From assembly GCF_019649055.1 (NCBI RefSeq), contig NW_026570318.1, forward strand, positions 310,001-374,000: a DNA stretch of 64,000 bases, written 5' to 3'. The number at the start of each line of letters is the position of its first letter. Position 1 is the first letter of the stretch. Source of the stretch: Paramacrobiotus metropolitanus (lineage: Eukaryota > Tardigrada > Eutardigrada > Parachela > Macrobiotidae). The position numbers and the translations under genes were made by a program. Under the pieces are notes generated by a model. The model did no database searches. It was given only the letters and a program-made list of their open reading frames with translations, and had not been told where the DNA came from. Positions 30,001 to 40,350 of this stretch are shown here, in pieces.

Positions 30001-31089
30001 TCAGTGGAAAAAATAGCGACGCGAATGGTTTGAATAAACGTCCACCAATGTGAACGACTTACGCCGACTGGAAGGCATCACAGACGATACTACTGAAACT
30101 GGAGAAACAGATCCTGAACTTGCACGACAAAGTGCGCGCCGAATCCCCGCCCTTGCAATATGCACGACATCCTTGTTCATCAGCAGCAAAAAAACCTGAA
30201 AAACATCCGATGTCAACAAGAAGCAAGCAGGCGTGATCGCTGTGGTGGAACTTACCGGGCTGCCGGCGTATCCAATTTCCTGCACAGCTAGGAACCATCC
30301 TGCGCGTACTTTATCGGCAAACCAGAACCGCGAAAATCCATAGTTGGCAATTAAATACGGTATGTAACAGGCTGTAAACCACACGTACGACCACAGCAGC
30401 AAGCGGAACAGGGCGAACCGCTTTTTTGCCCTCCCTTGCAGCTCGTTCCGGTCGCGGTAATGGAGGAATAAGATAACCCCGTAAAGGACTGCCTGTAGCG
30501 CCAGCGGAATATACTTTCCAAAAGCGCCCACTGCTCTGAAAAGATGCCGGTTCGTCACGCGAATAGAGCCACAATCCACCTCACGCCTTCCGAAATAACT
30601 CCCGATACCGAAGGCACCGGGAATATTAATCGCTAGGCTGATGCTCCATGCTGCCGTAATGAAACAAGCCACAGCTGTGTTCGAAGAGATGTGTCTATAC
30701 TGGTGCGGATAGGTTAAGGCGATGAAACGGTTAACTGCTAGGAACACCGAGCTCCATGTTTCGCTGCAGATAATCACTTGATTGATGCAGAAGATTGCGG
30801 TACAATTGATGCCGTCGATGGAGACGCCCAGCCACACACCCCAACCGATGACGAGAGAGAACGGACTGACAATGGCGGTCTGCAAAACGTGCAGCAGCTG
30901 GTGGTGGGCGACGAGGATGCCGGAGCCGGTGCGTAGCTGCGGCCGCAATATGATGGTTAGAAACAGCGTTGTAGAGAGAACGGCACCCGTTCCAGCGGCG
31001 CTGCCGTAGACGGATACCAGAGCGATGAGTTCGCGGTGCCGGCGGGGGATTGTCTCAGAGAGATTACCAGTAATCGTAGAAATATTCAT
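30001..31089 (-). CDS. R5: rhodopsin-like seven-TM receptor with in-frame intron and extended tail
   Basis: Exon 1 31089-30256, intron 30255-30196 (60 bp, GTAAGT...CAG) and exon 2 30195-30001. The ATG at 31089 gives MNISTITGNLS; an earlier in-frame ATG is at 31110. The intron is 20 codons long without a stop, so the unspliced transcript also encodes a full-length protein. Exon 2 is longer than in paralogues: where they stop after PSSRR, a small base change lets R5 read on for about 19 residues (KSFTLVDVYSNHSRRYFFH). TM motifs are otherwise as in R1; loop 2 has REVDCG. Confidence 0.87.
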   Translation of the reverse strand: MNISTITGNLSETIPRRHRELIALVSVYGSAAGTGAVLSTTLFLTIILRPQLRTGSGILVAHHQLLHVLQTAIVSPFSLVIGWGVWLGVSIDGINCTAIFCINQVIICSETWSSVFLAVNRFIALTYPHQYRHISSNTAVACFITAAWSISLAINIPGAFGIGSYFGRREVDCGSIRVTNRHLFRAVGAFGKYIPLALQAVLYGVILFLHYRDRNELQGRAKKRFALFRLLLWSYVWFTACYIPYLIANYGFSRFWFADKVRAGWFLAVQEIGYAGSPVSSTTAITPACFLLTSDVFQVFLLLMNKDVVHIARAGIRRALCRASSGSVSPVSVVSSVMPSSRRKSFTLVDVYSNHSRRYFFH

Positions 31090-32480
31090 TTTTCCGATTT
31101 CCAGGGACAAGTGTACATGTATGTAGCTACTTGAAATGCATAAAGCAATAATTTTTCACGACTTGCAGAACTGAAGAAGCAAAGTGCTGCATTCAATAGC
31201 GGCAGCCTGCGGTCGACAAAAGTCCCGCAAAATAATCCCATAAAGTGAATATAATCACAGAAAAGTTTTTTTACTTGCTGTTGGTTTTCGTACATCAGTG
31301 TCAACCAGGTTAACGTCAGTCGTCGTCAGCCGACCGACGTCACGGGAATTTACGAGGAAAATTACAACCTATGACGCCGATAGAGAACTGAGAGACCGGA
31401 GTTCTTGTGATATTTGCCCGACGTTCTCCAGTGATTTTGGCTTTTTATATACGGTCTGCTAGCGTCTACGAGGAGAAAGTGGGCTCACGATTCACGTCAG
31501 CTATGGGCTGTTCCGCATCTGATCCTACCACACCCACCCAATGTCGCGTTCGCTGGCTTTATTGTCTGTGCGTGAACCACCAATTCCCCCTATATCGAAT
31601 CCACCATTTGCAACTTTCGGCCCCGCCCTCGTCCCGGCGTGCAGCACGTGCCGTACTGTTATTTTGCAACAAAGACTAGTATCTATTGCGCTGACTTTTG
31701 TGGCTGACTACGGTAGTATTTCGATGAGAGGTTCAAGCCGGCGAAAGGCGTGAATTCAGATTATGTACCTTGAATGTACAGATACATATTATTATAATAT
31801 ACAGATATTAGTACTAACAAAAATGTTAACCGTAATAAATGGACTAATCATATTAAGGTAAAAAAATACCAAGTACTAAAAATTCACGCATCATACCTCG
31901 TACAAGCACATACAACATAGACTCATAGAGTAAATTGTAATATCTTGTTAGTGGAAACCAGTGCATAATTTTTTTTAATTTTTATTTCATAAAATACAGA
32001 TACTTCACAGATCAAAAATAGTTAGTCACGATTCACAACAACAAAATCTCATTTAATGCTGCCGCTCCTTCCGTTGTTCCAAGGACGCAAGCGGCGTTGC
32101 CTCGCTGAATTTCCAGCGATAATCGTTGGCGAGGAATTCACGAGAACGAGGTTCACCTGTCTGCAGCTGAAGTCGTTTACCGATTTCTTTTACCAGAGCG
32201 ATGGCCGACTTTCCCCATGGTCCGAGAGTTTCGAAGGCTAATAGTGCATAATAATTTCCAATGGATTTGCAAAATAATTTTAAGCATACAGTTTACTCAC
32301 TGCATAATAATTTCTTTTAACTCACTCATTTAAGGTCGACGACGGAATAAGCGTCACGCAGTCTCGTAAAATGACAGCGAATCAGAGATGCGTTTCCGCT
32401 GTTAAGGCTAGCGAAACGATAATCTGCAGTCACTTTTTAAGAACAAATTATCGATATAAACCGACATTTTTGCTGATTTT
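31090..32480. other. Intergenic, R5 to R6
   Basis: A short relic of the divergent segment is seen near 31372 (ATGACGCCGATAGAGAACTG), here closed by an early stop. The rest is AT-rich between 31770 and 32050 and shows no gene. Confidence 0.4.
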
Positions 32481-32483
32481 GAT

Positions 32484-32545
32484 TAATGCCGACCGGAAGG
32501 CATCATGGACAGTATTCGGAGACACCGATCCCAAGTTTCCGGCCG
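32484..32545 (-). pseudogene. Relic of a receptor exon 2
   Basis: About 60 bp match the antisense of the exon 2 tail of the receptors (compare 33045-33105 of R6): GCCGACCGGAAGGCATCATGG... followed by GAGACACCGATCCCAAG. Exon 1 is not recognisable nearby, so this is the remnant of a lost receptor gene. Confidence 0.55.
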
Positions 32546-33037
32546 GGGCGAATGGAGTGTTACTGTTAGTACGAAGATGAAAACACTTCCGTGACAGTGT
32601 TTAATTGAAGACCAAAGTCAATTACGCCTGCGCGGGGTTTACACTAACAAGAAAATTTTAAATTTTAAGCCACACCATTGATTTGGCTGATATGTAGTAA
32701 CTGGTATTACTGGAAATCAGCACAAGTTTAATTAATTATTACCAGTGTCGTACTGTACTGCTGCACCATATACTGTTGGGATCCCGTCCAATGGCTTATT
32801 CTAGCCTACCTGGTGTTATTTACAGAAAAAATCTTGCGATTAATAACTTCATGAATTTCTCAGTTGTCGTTTCTTTCAACGCCGAAACGCAGCAAAGCAA
32901 AAACATCTATTCCAGAAAATTTTCATGTTCGGGCAGTCAGTCACATTCTTTTTACTAAAGAAAAATAACCTGAAACAGCAAAAATTGCTGTTAAAACTGT
33001 GCACCGGAATATTCTATAATTAGCCAAAATTTCTTTT
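32546..33037. other. Gene-free stretch
   Basis: Nothing recognised between the exon relic and R6. Confidence 0.4.
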
Positions 33038-34072
33038 TCACTGCCGATTGGAAGGCAGTGTGGACGATATTACAGAGTTCGGTGAAACCGATCCCAAGCT
33101 GGTACGGCAAAACACGCGTCGAACTCCTTGTTTGGCGATATTCACAACCTCCTTGTTCATCAGCAATAAAAACACCTGCAAAAGATCCCACCTCAACAAA
33201 AACTTTGCGGATAACGCGAAAACTCTGAGATGACGTACAGGACTTCCGGCATATCCAATTTCCTGCACAGCTACGAACCATGCAGCGCGCAATTTATCGG
33301 CAAACCAGGACTGTGTCAATCCAGAGGAGGCAATTAAATACGGCATGTAGCAGGCCGTATACCACGCGTACGAGCACAACAGCAAGCGGAACAGACGGTA
33401 CCGTTTTTTTGCCGCATCTTGCAGGACGTTCCGGTCGCGGTAATAACGGAATAAAATGACCCCGTAAAAGACTGCCTGCAGCGCCAGCGGAAGGTTCTTA
33501 CCAAAGGCGCCAACTGCTTTAAAGAGCTGGTCATTTGTCACCCTAATATAGCCACAATCCACCTCCCGCTTCCCGTAATAACTTCCAATACCGAAGGCAC
33601 CGGGTAGGTTGATCGCCATGCTAATGGTCCATGCCGCGATTATGAAACCGGTAACGGCTTTGCTCGATGAGATGTGGCTGTACTGGTGCGGATATATCAA
33701 GGCGACGAAACGGTTAACTGCCAAGAAAACCGAACTCCATGTTTCGCTGCAGACAATCAGTTGGCAAATGCAGGATATGGCGGTGCAGTTGATACCGTCG
33801 ATAGACGCGCCCAGCCACACGCCCCAACTGGTGACGATGTTAAACGGACCGACGATGCTAGTCTGTAGCACGTGGAGTAGCTGGTGATGGGTGATGAGAA
33901 TGCCGGAAGCCGTGCGCAGTTGCGACCGCAAAACTATGGTTAAGAAAAGCGTCGAGGATAGGACGGCACCCACTGCAATAGCGCCACCGTACACGGATAT
34001 CAGTGCGATAAGTTCATGGTGACGGCGAGCGATTGTATTAGAGAGATTGCCGGTAATCGTAGAAATATTCAT
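33038..34072 (-). CDS. R6: rhodopsin-like seven-TM receptor with in-frame intron
   Basis: Exon 1 34072-33239, intron 33238-33176 (63 bp, GTACGT...CAG) and exon 2 33175-33038; 323 residues. The intron is 21 codons without a stop, so retention keeps the frame. Distinctive points: SQLRTASG before TM2 where most copies have PQLRTGSG, YYGKREVDCG in loop 2 and SSGLTQSW before TM7. The tail reads GSVSPNSVISS and ends at TGA. The upstream ATG at 34090 (MVAAGE) is not conserved. Confidence 0.88.
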   Translation of the reverse strand: MNISTITGNLSNTIARRHHELIALISVYGGAIAVGAVLSSTLFLTIVLRSQLRTASGILITHHQLLHVLQTSIVGPFNIVTSWGVWLGASIDGINCTAISCICQLIVCSETWSSVFLAVNRFVALIYPHQYSHISSSKAVTGFIIAAWTISMAINLPGAFGIGSYYGKREVDCGYIRVTNDQLFKAVGAFGKNLPLALQAVFYGVILFRYYRDRNVLQDAAKKRYRLFRLLLCSYAWYTACYMPYLIASSGLTQSWFADKLRAAWFVAVQEIGYAGSPVRHLRVFALSAKFLLRWDLLQVFLLLMNKEVVNIAKQGVRRVFCRTSLGSVSPNSVISSTLPSNRQ

Positions 34073-35181
34073 TTCTCCAGCTGCCACCAATGGTTATAAT
34101 ATAATATTAGTCGCTTGAAGTGCATAACGCAATGGTAACACCAAGCTCAAAAATTTTTAAACCTCTCTGTACCTTGAACGAAACAACCGCTGGTATAATC
34201 AAATTTCCTGTGAAAAGGTTGATCCCGTATGGTGCAGATGTGTGGGTAGCAGAGCAACTCGGTTCGGCTGCTGTCCGTTTCTCTGCCGCACTGCCACTTT
34301 GACGTCGGTGCGACAAGGTATTGGTGACTGTGTCAATATGTCAATGGAAGTTGCAGAGTTTTTTTGGGAGATATGTGCAGGAAGAGTTTTGCCGCTGACG
34401 CTGGCAGGTGGTAGAAATCGGGTTTTTCTCGTATTTACCTCACTGATCTACAGTGATTTAAGTGGTTGTTTACGGTATATTTGCGTTTACGGAGGAGCAG
34501 GAGGTCGACCACTGTAGAAGTCCAACTTATAATTTGCGTCAGGTACCGGCGTTTCATCGATTCCCGGTAAATGTTACACGTCAGTAGTTCTTGCAGAAAG
34601 GTTGTCAGCTGCTGTCTTGGCCTTTGCTATTTGGTCCATATGAATAAAAAATACAACGAATATTAGGAAGACGGGATGCCGTTAAGACTAGGAAACCCAT
34701 TTCTCCCATAAACCGCAATGACGAGTTTCATTATCGCCTTTACTGGCCGAAAAGTATGCCGACCCTTAATTCAAATGCCAGATTAGCGCATACATCGATC
34801 AGGATTATATCCTGCACGAGGTGGTAGATAGTGGTAGATTTGATTCGGCAGAACAAACATTTAAAAGATTAATTTTCATAAACTGCACCAAATTTTCATG
34901 GTGTTCAACGCTTCGCCAATTGCATTATTCAAAACTTGGTACGTTTTACGATTTAATAGAAGGAACACTAGCCGGCAATAAAATGATCATCACCATACTG
35001 ACCTACAACCTCTTGGCGACTTTAAGCTGACTGACGAAATGGTTTACTGACAATTTGTTAAATTCATATATAAATCGATTATCGATAGAATACGGTAAGA
35101 AAGTTTAGACGGATAAAATTAGCACCGGAATATTTTCAAATAATTTAACGTTTCCTGCCGTCTATATAAGAGTATGTACTT
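34073..35181. other. Intergenic, R6 to R7
   Basis: 1.1 kb; no gene, repeat or RNA supported. It includes the presumed promoter of R6. Confidence 0.4.
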
Positions 35182-36207
35182 CTATAACTGATTTGATGGC
35201 ATTATCGACGATAATCTAGAATCTGGAGAAACTGATCCCAGACTTCTTCGACAAAGCAGACGTTGAATCCCTTCATTGGCAATACTCAAAACATCTTTAT
35301 TCATCAGCAACAAAAACACCTGAAAACACCCTACGTCAACAAAAGGATGAGCGGATGCGACAAAAGCGGTGAGCAAACCTACAGGACTTCCGGCATATCC
35401 GATTTCCTGCACCGCCATGAACCATCCAATGCGAACTTTATCAGCAAACCACCATCGTGGAAATCCATTGGACCCAATCAAGTAAGGCAAGTAGCAGGCC
35501 GTGTAACACGCGTAAGAACAGAACAACAATTGGAACAAAACAAACCGCTTTTTTGCATCGGCTTGCAGCCCGACCCGGCCACGAGAATGGCGCCCTAGAA
35601 TTATCCCGTAAAGAATTGCCTGCAGCGCCAAGGGAACATACATGCCAAGGGTACCCACTGCGTTGTAGAGGTGTGGATTTGTGATGCGAATATGTCCGCA
35701 ATCAACCTCCCGCTTTCCAAAATAACTTCCAATACCGAAGATACCGGGGATGTTAATGGCTAAACTGATGCTCCACGCTGCCATAATAAAGCCAGCAACG
35801 GCAGTATTTGATGAAATGTGGCTATATTGATGCGGATAGATCAAGGCGATGAAACGATTTGCTGCTAAGAACAGGGAACTCCAAGTTTCGCTGTATATAA
35901 TTAGCTGGCCGATGAAGAACATAGCGGGGCAGTTTATGCTGTTAATCGAGGCGCCTAGCCACACACCCCAACCCGTGACAAGATAAAACGGATAGACGAT
36001 ACCGGTCTGCAGCATGTTCAGCAGCTGGTGATGGGCAACCAGGATACCGGAGCCGGTTCGAAGCTGCCGTCGCAGAATAATGGTTAGAAACAGCGTCGTG
36101 GAAAGAATGGTGCCCGTGGCAGCCGCGCTGCCGAAAACGGATACCAGGGTGATCAGTTCTCGGTGTCGGCCGAGAAATGTGGCGGAAAGATTTCCGGAAA
36201 TATTCAT
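35182..36207 (-). CDS. R7: rhodopsin-like seven-TM receptor with in-frame intron
   Basis: Exon 1 36207-35383, intron 35382-35320 (63 bp, GTAGGT...CAG) and exon 2 35319-35182; 320 residues. The intron has no stop and is a multiple of three. R7 is more diverged: the N-terminus has one repeat unit less (MNISGNLSA), TM3 has SINSINCPAMFFIG with Pro after the conserved Cys, and TM3 ends AANRFIAL. The TM5-TM6 loop is GRVGLQADAKKRF, and TM6 has ACYTACYLPYL. The exon 2 tail ends PSNQL. Confidence 0.87.
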   Translation of the reverse strand: MNISGNLSATFLGRHRELITLVSVFGSAAATGTILSTTLFLTIILRRQLRTGSGILVAHHQLLNMLQTGIVYPFYLVTGWGVWLGASINSINCPAMFFIGQLIIYSETWSSLFLAANRFIALIYPHQYSHISSNTAVAGFIMAAWSISLAINIPGIFGIGSYFGKREVDCGHIRITNPHLYNAVGTLGMYVPLALQAILYGIILGRHSRGRVGLQADAKKRFVLFQLLFCSYACYTACYLPYLIGSNGFPRWWFADKVRIGWFMAVQEIGYAGSPVGLLTAFVASAHPFVDVGCFQVFLLLMNKDVLSIANEGIQRLLCRRSLGSVSPDSRLSSIMPSNQL

Positions 36208-36690
36208 CCTTAAAGTCTCTTCGATAACTCCTTAAAGCGATTCGTAAATTTAACTTTTTTTTAAAATAGCGCACTACACTTGTGACTACACAGACAATCG
36301 CTTGACCGCTAAACCATTCTTAAAGCAAGGTACCGTTCAGTCAAAAACGAAAGCATGAGCAGTCGGCACCAGGTAGCAGTTCACGAGCACGGCCGCAACT
36401 GCCGCGCATAACGAGCATGTTGTGTTTCAAAGTGATCGGTTGTTTGTGAACCTTTGTTCGCTGCGACACGTTGTCGTGACGTCCGTGCAATGCGGTGTGA
36501 TGTTACAGGATATACAAAGTACTACATGTTCCACAGTGAATGAATCTTAAGCACTTACTTACGTCATCTATTTCTTTGAAACCCGAGCTAATTTTTCCTG
36601 ACTTTTATCTAGTTGTTTGTCTGGAGTCTGGACGGATGCAGATACATTGTGTTAGCGGCTGCTGCTCTGGTCCCAAGAAACGGCGAATGA
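36208..36690. other. Intergenic, R7 to non-LTR fragment
   Basis: No gene seen. The 5' truncation point of the non-LTR element lies somewhere near the right end of this stretch. Confidence 0.35.
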
Positions 36691-37760
36691 GTACAACTCT
36701 AGAACTTGGAGCCAGATGACGCTTCCTATCAGGGACGGAGGAATGGGACTACGGAGTGCCAAGTCGCTAGTGTTTCCTGCCTTTTTGGCATCGGCGTACT
36801 CGGTGATCTCTTTGGTTTCAACAATCTATCGCCCTGCAACGGAAGAATCGCTCGATCCGATTGTGCAGCGCTGGATGGAAGAGACAGGCTGTGAACCCCC
36901 TGTTACAGAGCAAAGGAAATTCCAGTTTGCATGGGATCGGCCATGGATCGATAAAGAAGTGGTCTCAATGAGGCTGGCCATTACCGACCAAACGAATCGA
37001 GCGGTATTGTTAGCTGCGCAACACCGTGACTCGGGCGCATGGCTGAATGCGTTGCCTGCACCAAATTTGCGTACGTTTTTGCGGGATGAAGAAGTTCGAA
37101 TCGGTGTGGCACTTCGTTTCGGACTTCCAGTAGTAGAAGAACACGATTGCGTAAACTGCGGAAGCCATGTGGAGACGAATGGTCACCACGGTCTTTCTTG
37201 TACCAGCAGCAGAGGCAGATGGTCCAGACATACGGAACTAAATGCCGAAATAAAGCGGGCTTTGGAACATGCGGGGTATCCATGTCAAAGCGAGCCACTC
37301 GGACTGTCAGGCATAAACAACACGCGGCCAGACGGCATGACTCTCGTCCCGGTACGGGATGGTAAGGCGCTGGTATGGGACGCTACATGCTGGGACACGG
37401 TAGCCGCATCGCATGTCCGGGCAAGTGCGAGTGCATCCGGTAGTGTTGCGCATATGGCCGAAGACGTTAAACGCCGTAAATACGCTTACGTGGAAAGGAT
37501 GGGTTACCTGTTTTACGCCCTGGCAGTCGAAACTTTTGGCACTTTTGGTTCTGATTTTATGGAGCTCATTCGTTTCGCTGGCAGAAAGATTCGCGACGTG
37601 ACAGGGAACCTCGTTCTACTGCGTTTTGAAGCAGAGATTAAGTCTAGCTGTAGTGAAAGGAAATGCTGCTGCTGTTTTGGGCACCTTGAATATGCGTCCT
37701 AGGGTTTTTGATAGCAATAACGATTTTGGCTGTTTTTTTAACGTTTAAATTTGAATCATT
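36690..37760 (+). pseudogene. 5'-truncated non-LTR retrotransposon: end of RT and restriction-like endonuclease domain
   Basis: An ORF from ATG 36716 begins LPIRDGGMGLRSA, the segment that follows the RT thumb in this class of element. It then carries the zinc-binding Cys/His cluster (HDCVNCGSHVET ... HHGLSC) and the RPDG ... VWDAT motif of a PD-(D/E)xK restriction-like endonuclease. The RT catalytic part is missing, typical of 5' truncation on insertion. Near 37640 the frame shifts: the expected KGNAAAVLGT lies in the +1 frame at about 37657-37686, so the annotated frame ends wrongly at 37702. A related, intact copy of this domain is at 52253-53251. Confidence 0.78.
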
Positions 37761-37919
37761 TTAAGTAGTATTACGCGAATGCACTTTTTGTAACACTGAT
37801 GGCCTTTGCCCAATAAACTCGACGGTTACTCTAGAACTTAAGACAGTTATCAGTATACGACCAATATGACAGCATAACCATCATTCCACCAGTGCTCTCT
37901 ATGCACCGTTACCAGGAAG

Positions 37920-38900
37920 ATAGGAAGTTTCAACCGTTTCCGGCAACTTTTCCCAGACGCTATCCCATCGACACCGCGAAGTAGCCGTCCTGATATCCGT
38001 GCTCAGCGTTACTTCGGCAACTAGTGTGATATTATCGACAACACTGATTTCTGCCATCACTCTACGCGAACAGCTGCGTACTGGTTCTGACAACCTCATC
38101 GCCAACCACCAGCTTCTGCATATCCTATAGACTAATCGGTGTTCCGTTCTACATCTTAACCGGTTGGTCCGAGTGGCTGAGCGGTCTTTTCATCCTGGAC
38201 ATCAACTGCACCGTCATGTTTTCATCTGTCAGGTGTTCTTCTAAAGTCCAACATGGAGTTCGCTTTCTTTGCTTTTAACCGTTTCATGGGCCTTGGTCTA
38301 TCAGCACCAGTATAATCTCATCGCATGCGGCAAGTTTTTGCTGCATTATCACGGCGAGGACTATTAGCACTGTGGTCAACATTCCAGGATTATGTAGCAT
38401 TTGCGGTGTTTTTGGAAAGCGTGAGGTGGATTGTGGATCCGTTTGCTACTAGATGCCATGGTGCTGGATGGAACGAGCTTTTGGTGCTTATCTTCCGTTG
38501 AGTCTCCGTGCTCATCTTCACGGTATAATTTTGATTCGTTATTGTAAGAGGAATGACAAAGTGCAACCGGCAGAGAGAAAGCACGTAGAAGAGCGGAAAC
38601 GCTGCTGTTCTGCTCCTATTTATGGCTTATCGCTTGCTACTTAAAATTCCTAATTGGCTTCTGTAGATTTCCACGATTTTGGTTCGCCGACAAGGTGCGC
38701 ATAGGATGGTTCATGGCTCTGCAGGAAATTGGATATGGCGGAAGTCCGGTATGTGAACCACTGAACCAGAGTTTATCCATGAAAGTACCTACATAACACG
38801 TTTATCGTTGATGTATTATTTAGGTATTTTACTGTTGATGAACGACCGCGTTGTAGGAATCACCAAACAAGCAGCAAAGCGTCTAGACTCTGTTCTGTAA
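37920..38900 (+). pseudogene. R8: decayed receptor pseudogene
   Basis: Aligns with the receptor family from the N-terminus to exon 2 but is heavily damaged. The start ATG reads ATA near 37919. The frame from GNFSQTL through the TM2 region (LRTGSDNLIANHQLLHIL) ends in a stop near 38130. Later blocks are in changing frames: the INCTVMF block near 38200, the KREVDCG block near 38420 and the FADKVRIGWFMALQEIG block near 38690. The GSP|GTATGT splice site (about 38750) and a damaged exon 2 (from 38824) are still visible. It is closer to the right-hand group (R9, R10). Confidence 0.8.
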
Positions 38901-39354
38901 CAAAAATTCCGCAGCTGTTGCATCGGCTTCTACCTGTGCAGCGTTTCGATGAAACGGGAAGGTCGGCGATAGGCCAAGCTATATTGCAACCTGCTTTTTG
39001 AGCATACGGATACATTATGCGTAATAAAAACGGCTTATCGTTTTTTATGGCAAATACGTATTATTGCTGGTTACTGCTATATTCACGAAATATAGCATTA
39101 TTTCTGTTATTTTATTTTCACTGTTACGAGTATTTTCACCCTTTTTTCGAAGCACGATGTTTGTCAACGGCAGTAAGAAAGCGGTTAAACTGATACGAGT
39201 AACGGTAATATTATACAAATCAATCGGACAGATAGATACTACTGTTCTTATAAACGAAGCATTTGTCAAGATAATAATATTAATAATTTGTTGTTACAAC
39301 TTACAAGATCAAAAGCAAAACATAAATATTTATATTTACAATAATGCAACAGTA
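38901..39354. other. Gene-free stretch
   Basis: AT-rich; a plus-strand ORF overlapping 39064-39456 looks like composition rather than a gene. Confidence 0.35.
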
Positions 39355-40350
39355 CTAATACAGCTTGATTACGATAAAAGGAAATATGATGGCCGACAAA
39401 TAATTAACCCAGTACGTGGCAATATCGGCGGAATAATTCTGTACATCCGCGTATAGCTCCAATCCGCTATACACTTCATACGGGATCCACAGCAAACAAT
39501 AAACAAAACCCAATACAATTACACTGGACGGTTTTATCGATGCATCACGCTTTAGAACGGCTGACGCATCGGAGTCGTAAGCCGCTACGGCGCGTTGTAT
39601 TTGTAGCGACACCGCCGATTCAATATACGACATCTCCATGGCCATTAGATCCGTCGCGCTGGCATGACCGGAACGCAGCTTAATTTCCGTCGTCTTGCGT
39701 GTCTTGACTTGGCAGACATTTCGCAGTAAACAGATATCCATGATAACTACAAGAAAGGTCGGTAAACAGTCGCCCAACCAAAAATACGCCGACCATGCCG
39801 GATAATTTGGGTACGTTTGCAATCTGCAGTCCGTCAAAGAATTTTGTCCAGTTACCCAGGGCATTAATTTATCCAACGTATAAACTGGTACAAACAGCAA
39901 ATTGGCCCACATAAATCCGGTAAGTAACAACGCCATCTCAATCTTCACAGTCTGTATAACATGTTGCGGATAGTAGGCCTGTGCGCAGCACAGCGCATGC
40001 AGACACACGACAAAGAATGACGTCAAAGGATTGGTCATCCAGTCGACGCATTGCCACACCACGCAGCTGATGTCGCCAAACGACCACTCCGTGTACGCCA
40101 CCGTGTAGCCGAATAACCCTGGCACACCAATAAACGCTGCGAAGAAATCCACAACTGTTACGCCCAGGATTAATAAGTAGCCCGGCGTCCAGTCGGTGCG
40201 TCGTCGCCAAAACAGGACGATTTCGTATCCATTATAGCAGGAGGCAAAGATCCAGAAGAAAACCGACCAGGTCAGCCAACCCAGGTTGGCCGGGGTACGG
40301 TTTAGTTGCAGAGCCGTGGATCCATTGTGAGGCGGCATTGTATAAAACAT
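39355..40350 (-). CDS. T1: intronless class A receptor of a second family
   Basis: 331 residues from ATG 40350, no intron needed. Seven hydrophobic segments are clear. TM2 keeps an Asp (VTVVDFFAA), and there is a Cys at the start of TM3 (ISCVVW). The DRY site reads LCCAQAY. TM6 has the CLLWIPY core, and TM7 ends IIFPFIVIKLY right at the C-terminus in place of NPxxY plus tail. The TM6 core is reminiscent of aminergic or muscarinic receptors; the loss of DRY, helix 8 and tail argues for a divergent receptor. Its homologue is T2 at 58338-59354. Confidence 0.83.
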   Translation of the reverse strand: MFYTMPPHNGSTALQLNRTPANLGWLTWSVFFWIFASCYNGYEIVLFWRRRTDWTPGYLLILGVTVVDFFAAFIGVPGLFGYTVAYTEWSFGDISCVVWQCVDWMTNPLTSFFVVCLHALCCAQAYYPQHVIQTVKIEMALLLTGFMWANLLFVPVYTLDKLMPWVTGQNSLTDCRLQTYPNYPAWSAYFWLGDCLPTFLVVIMDICLLRNVCQVKTRKTTEIKLRSGHASATDLMAMEMSYIESAVSLQIQRAVAAYDSDASAVLKRDASIKPSSVIVLGFVYCLLWIPYEVYSGLELYADVQNYSADIATYWVNYLSAIIFPFIVIKLY

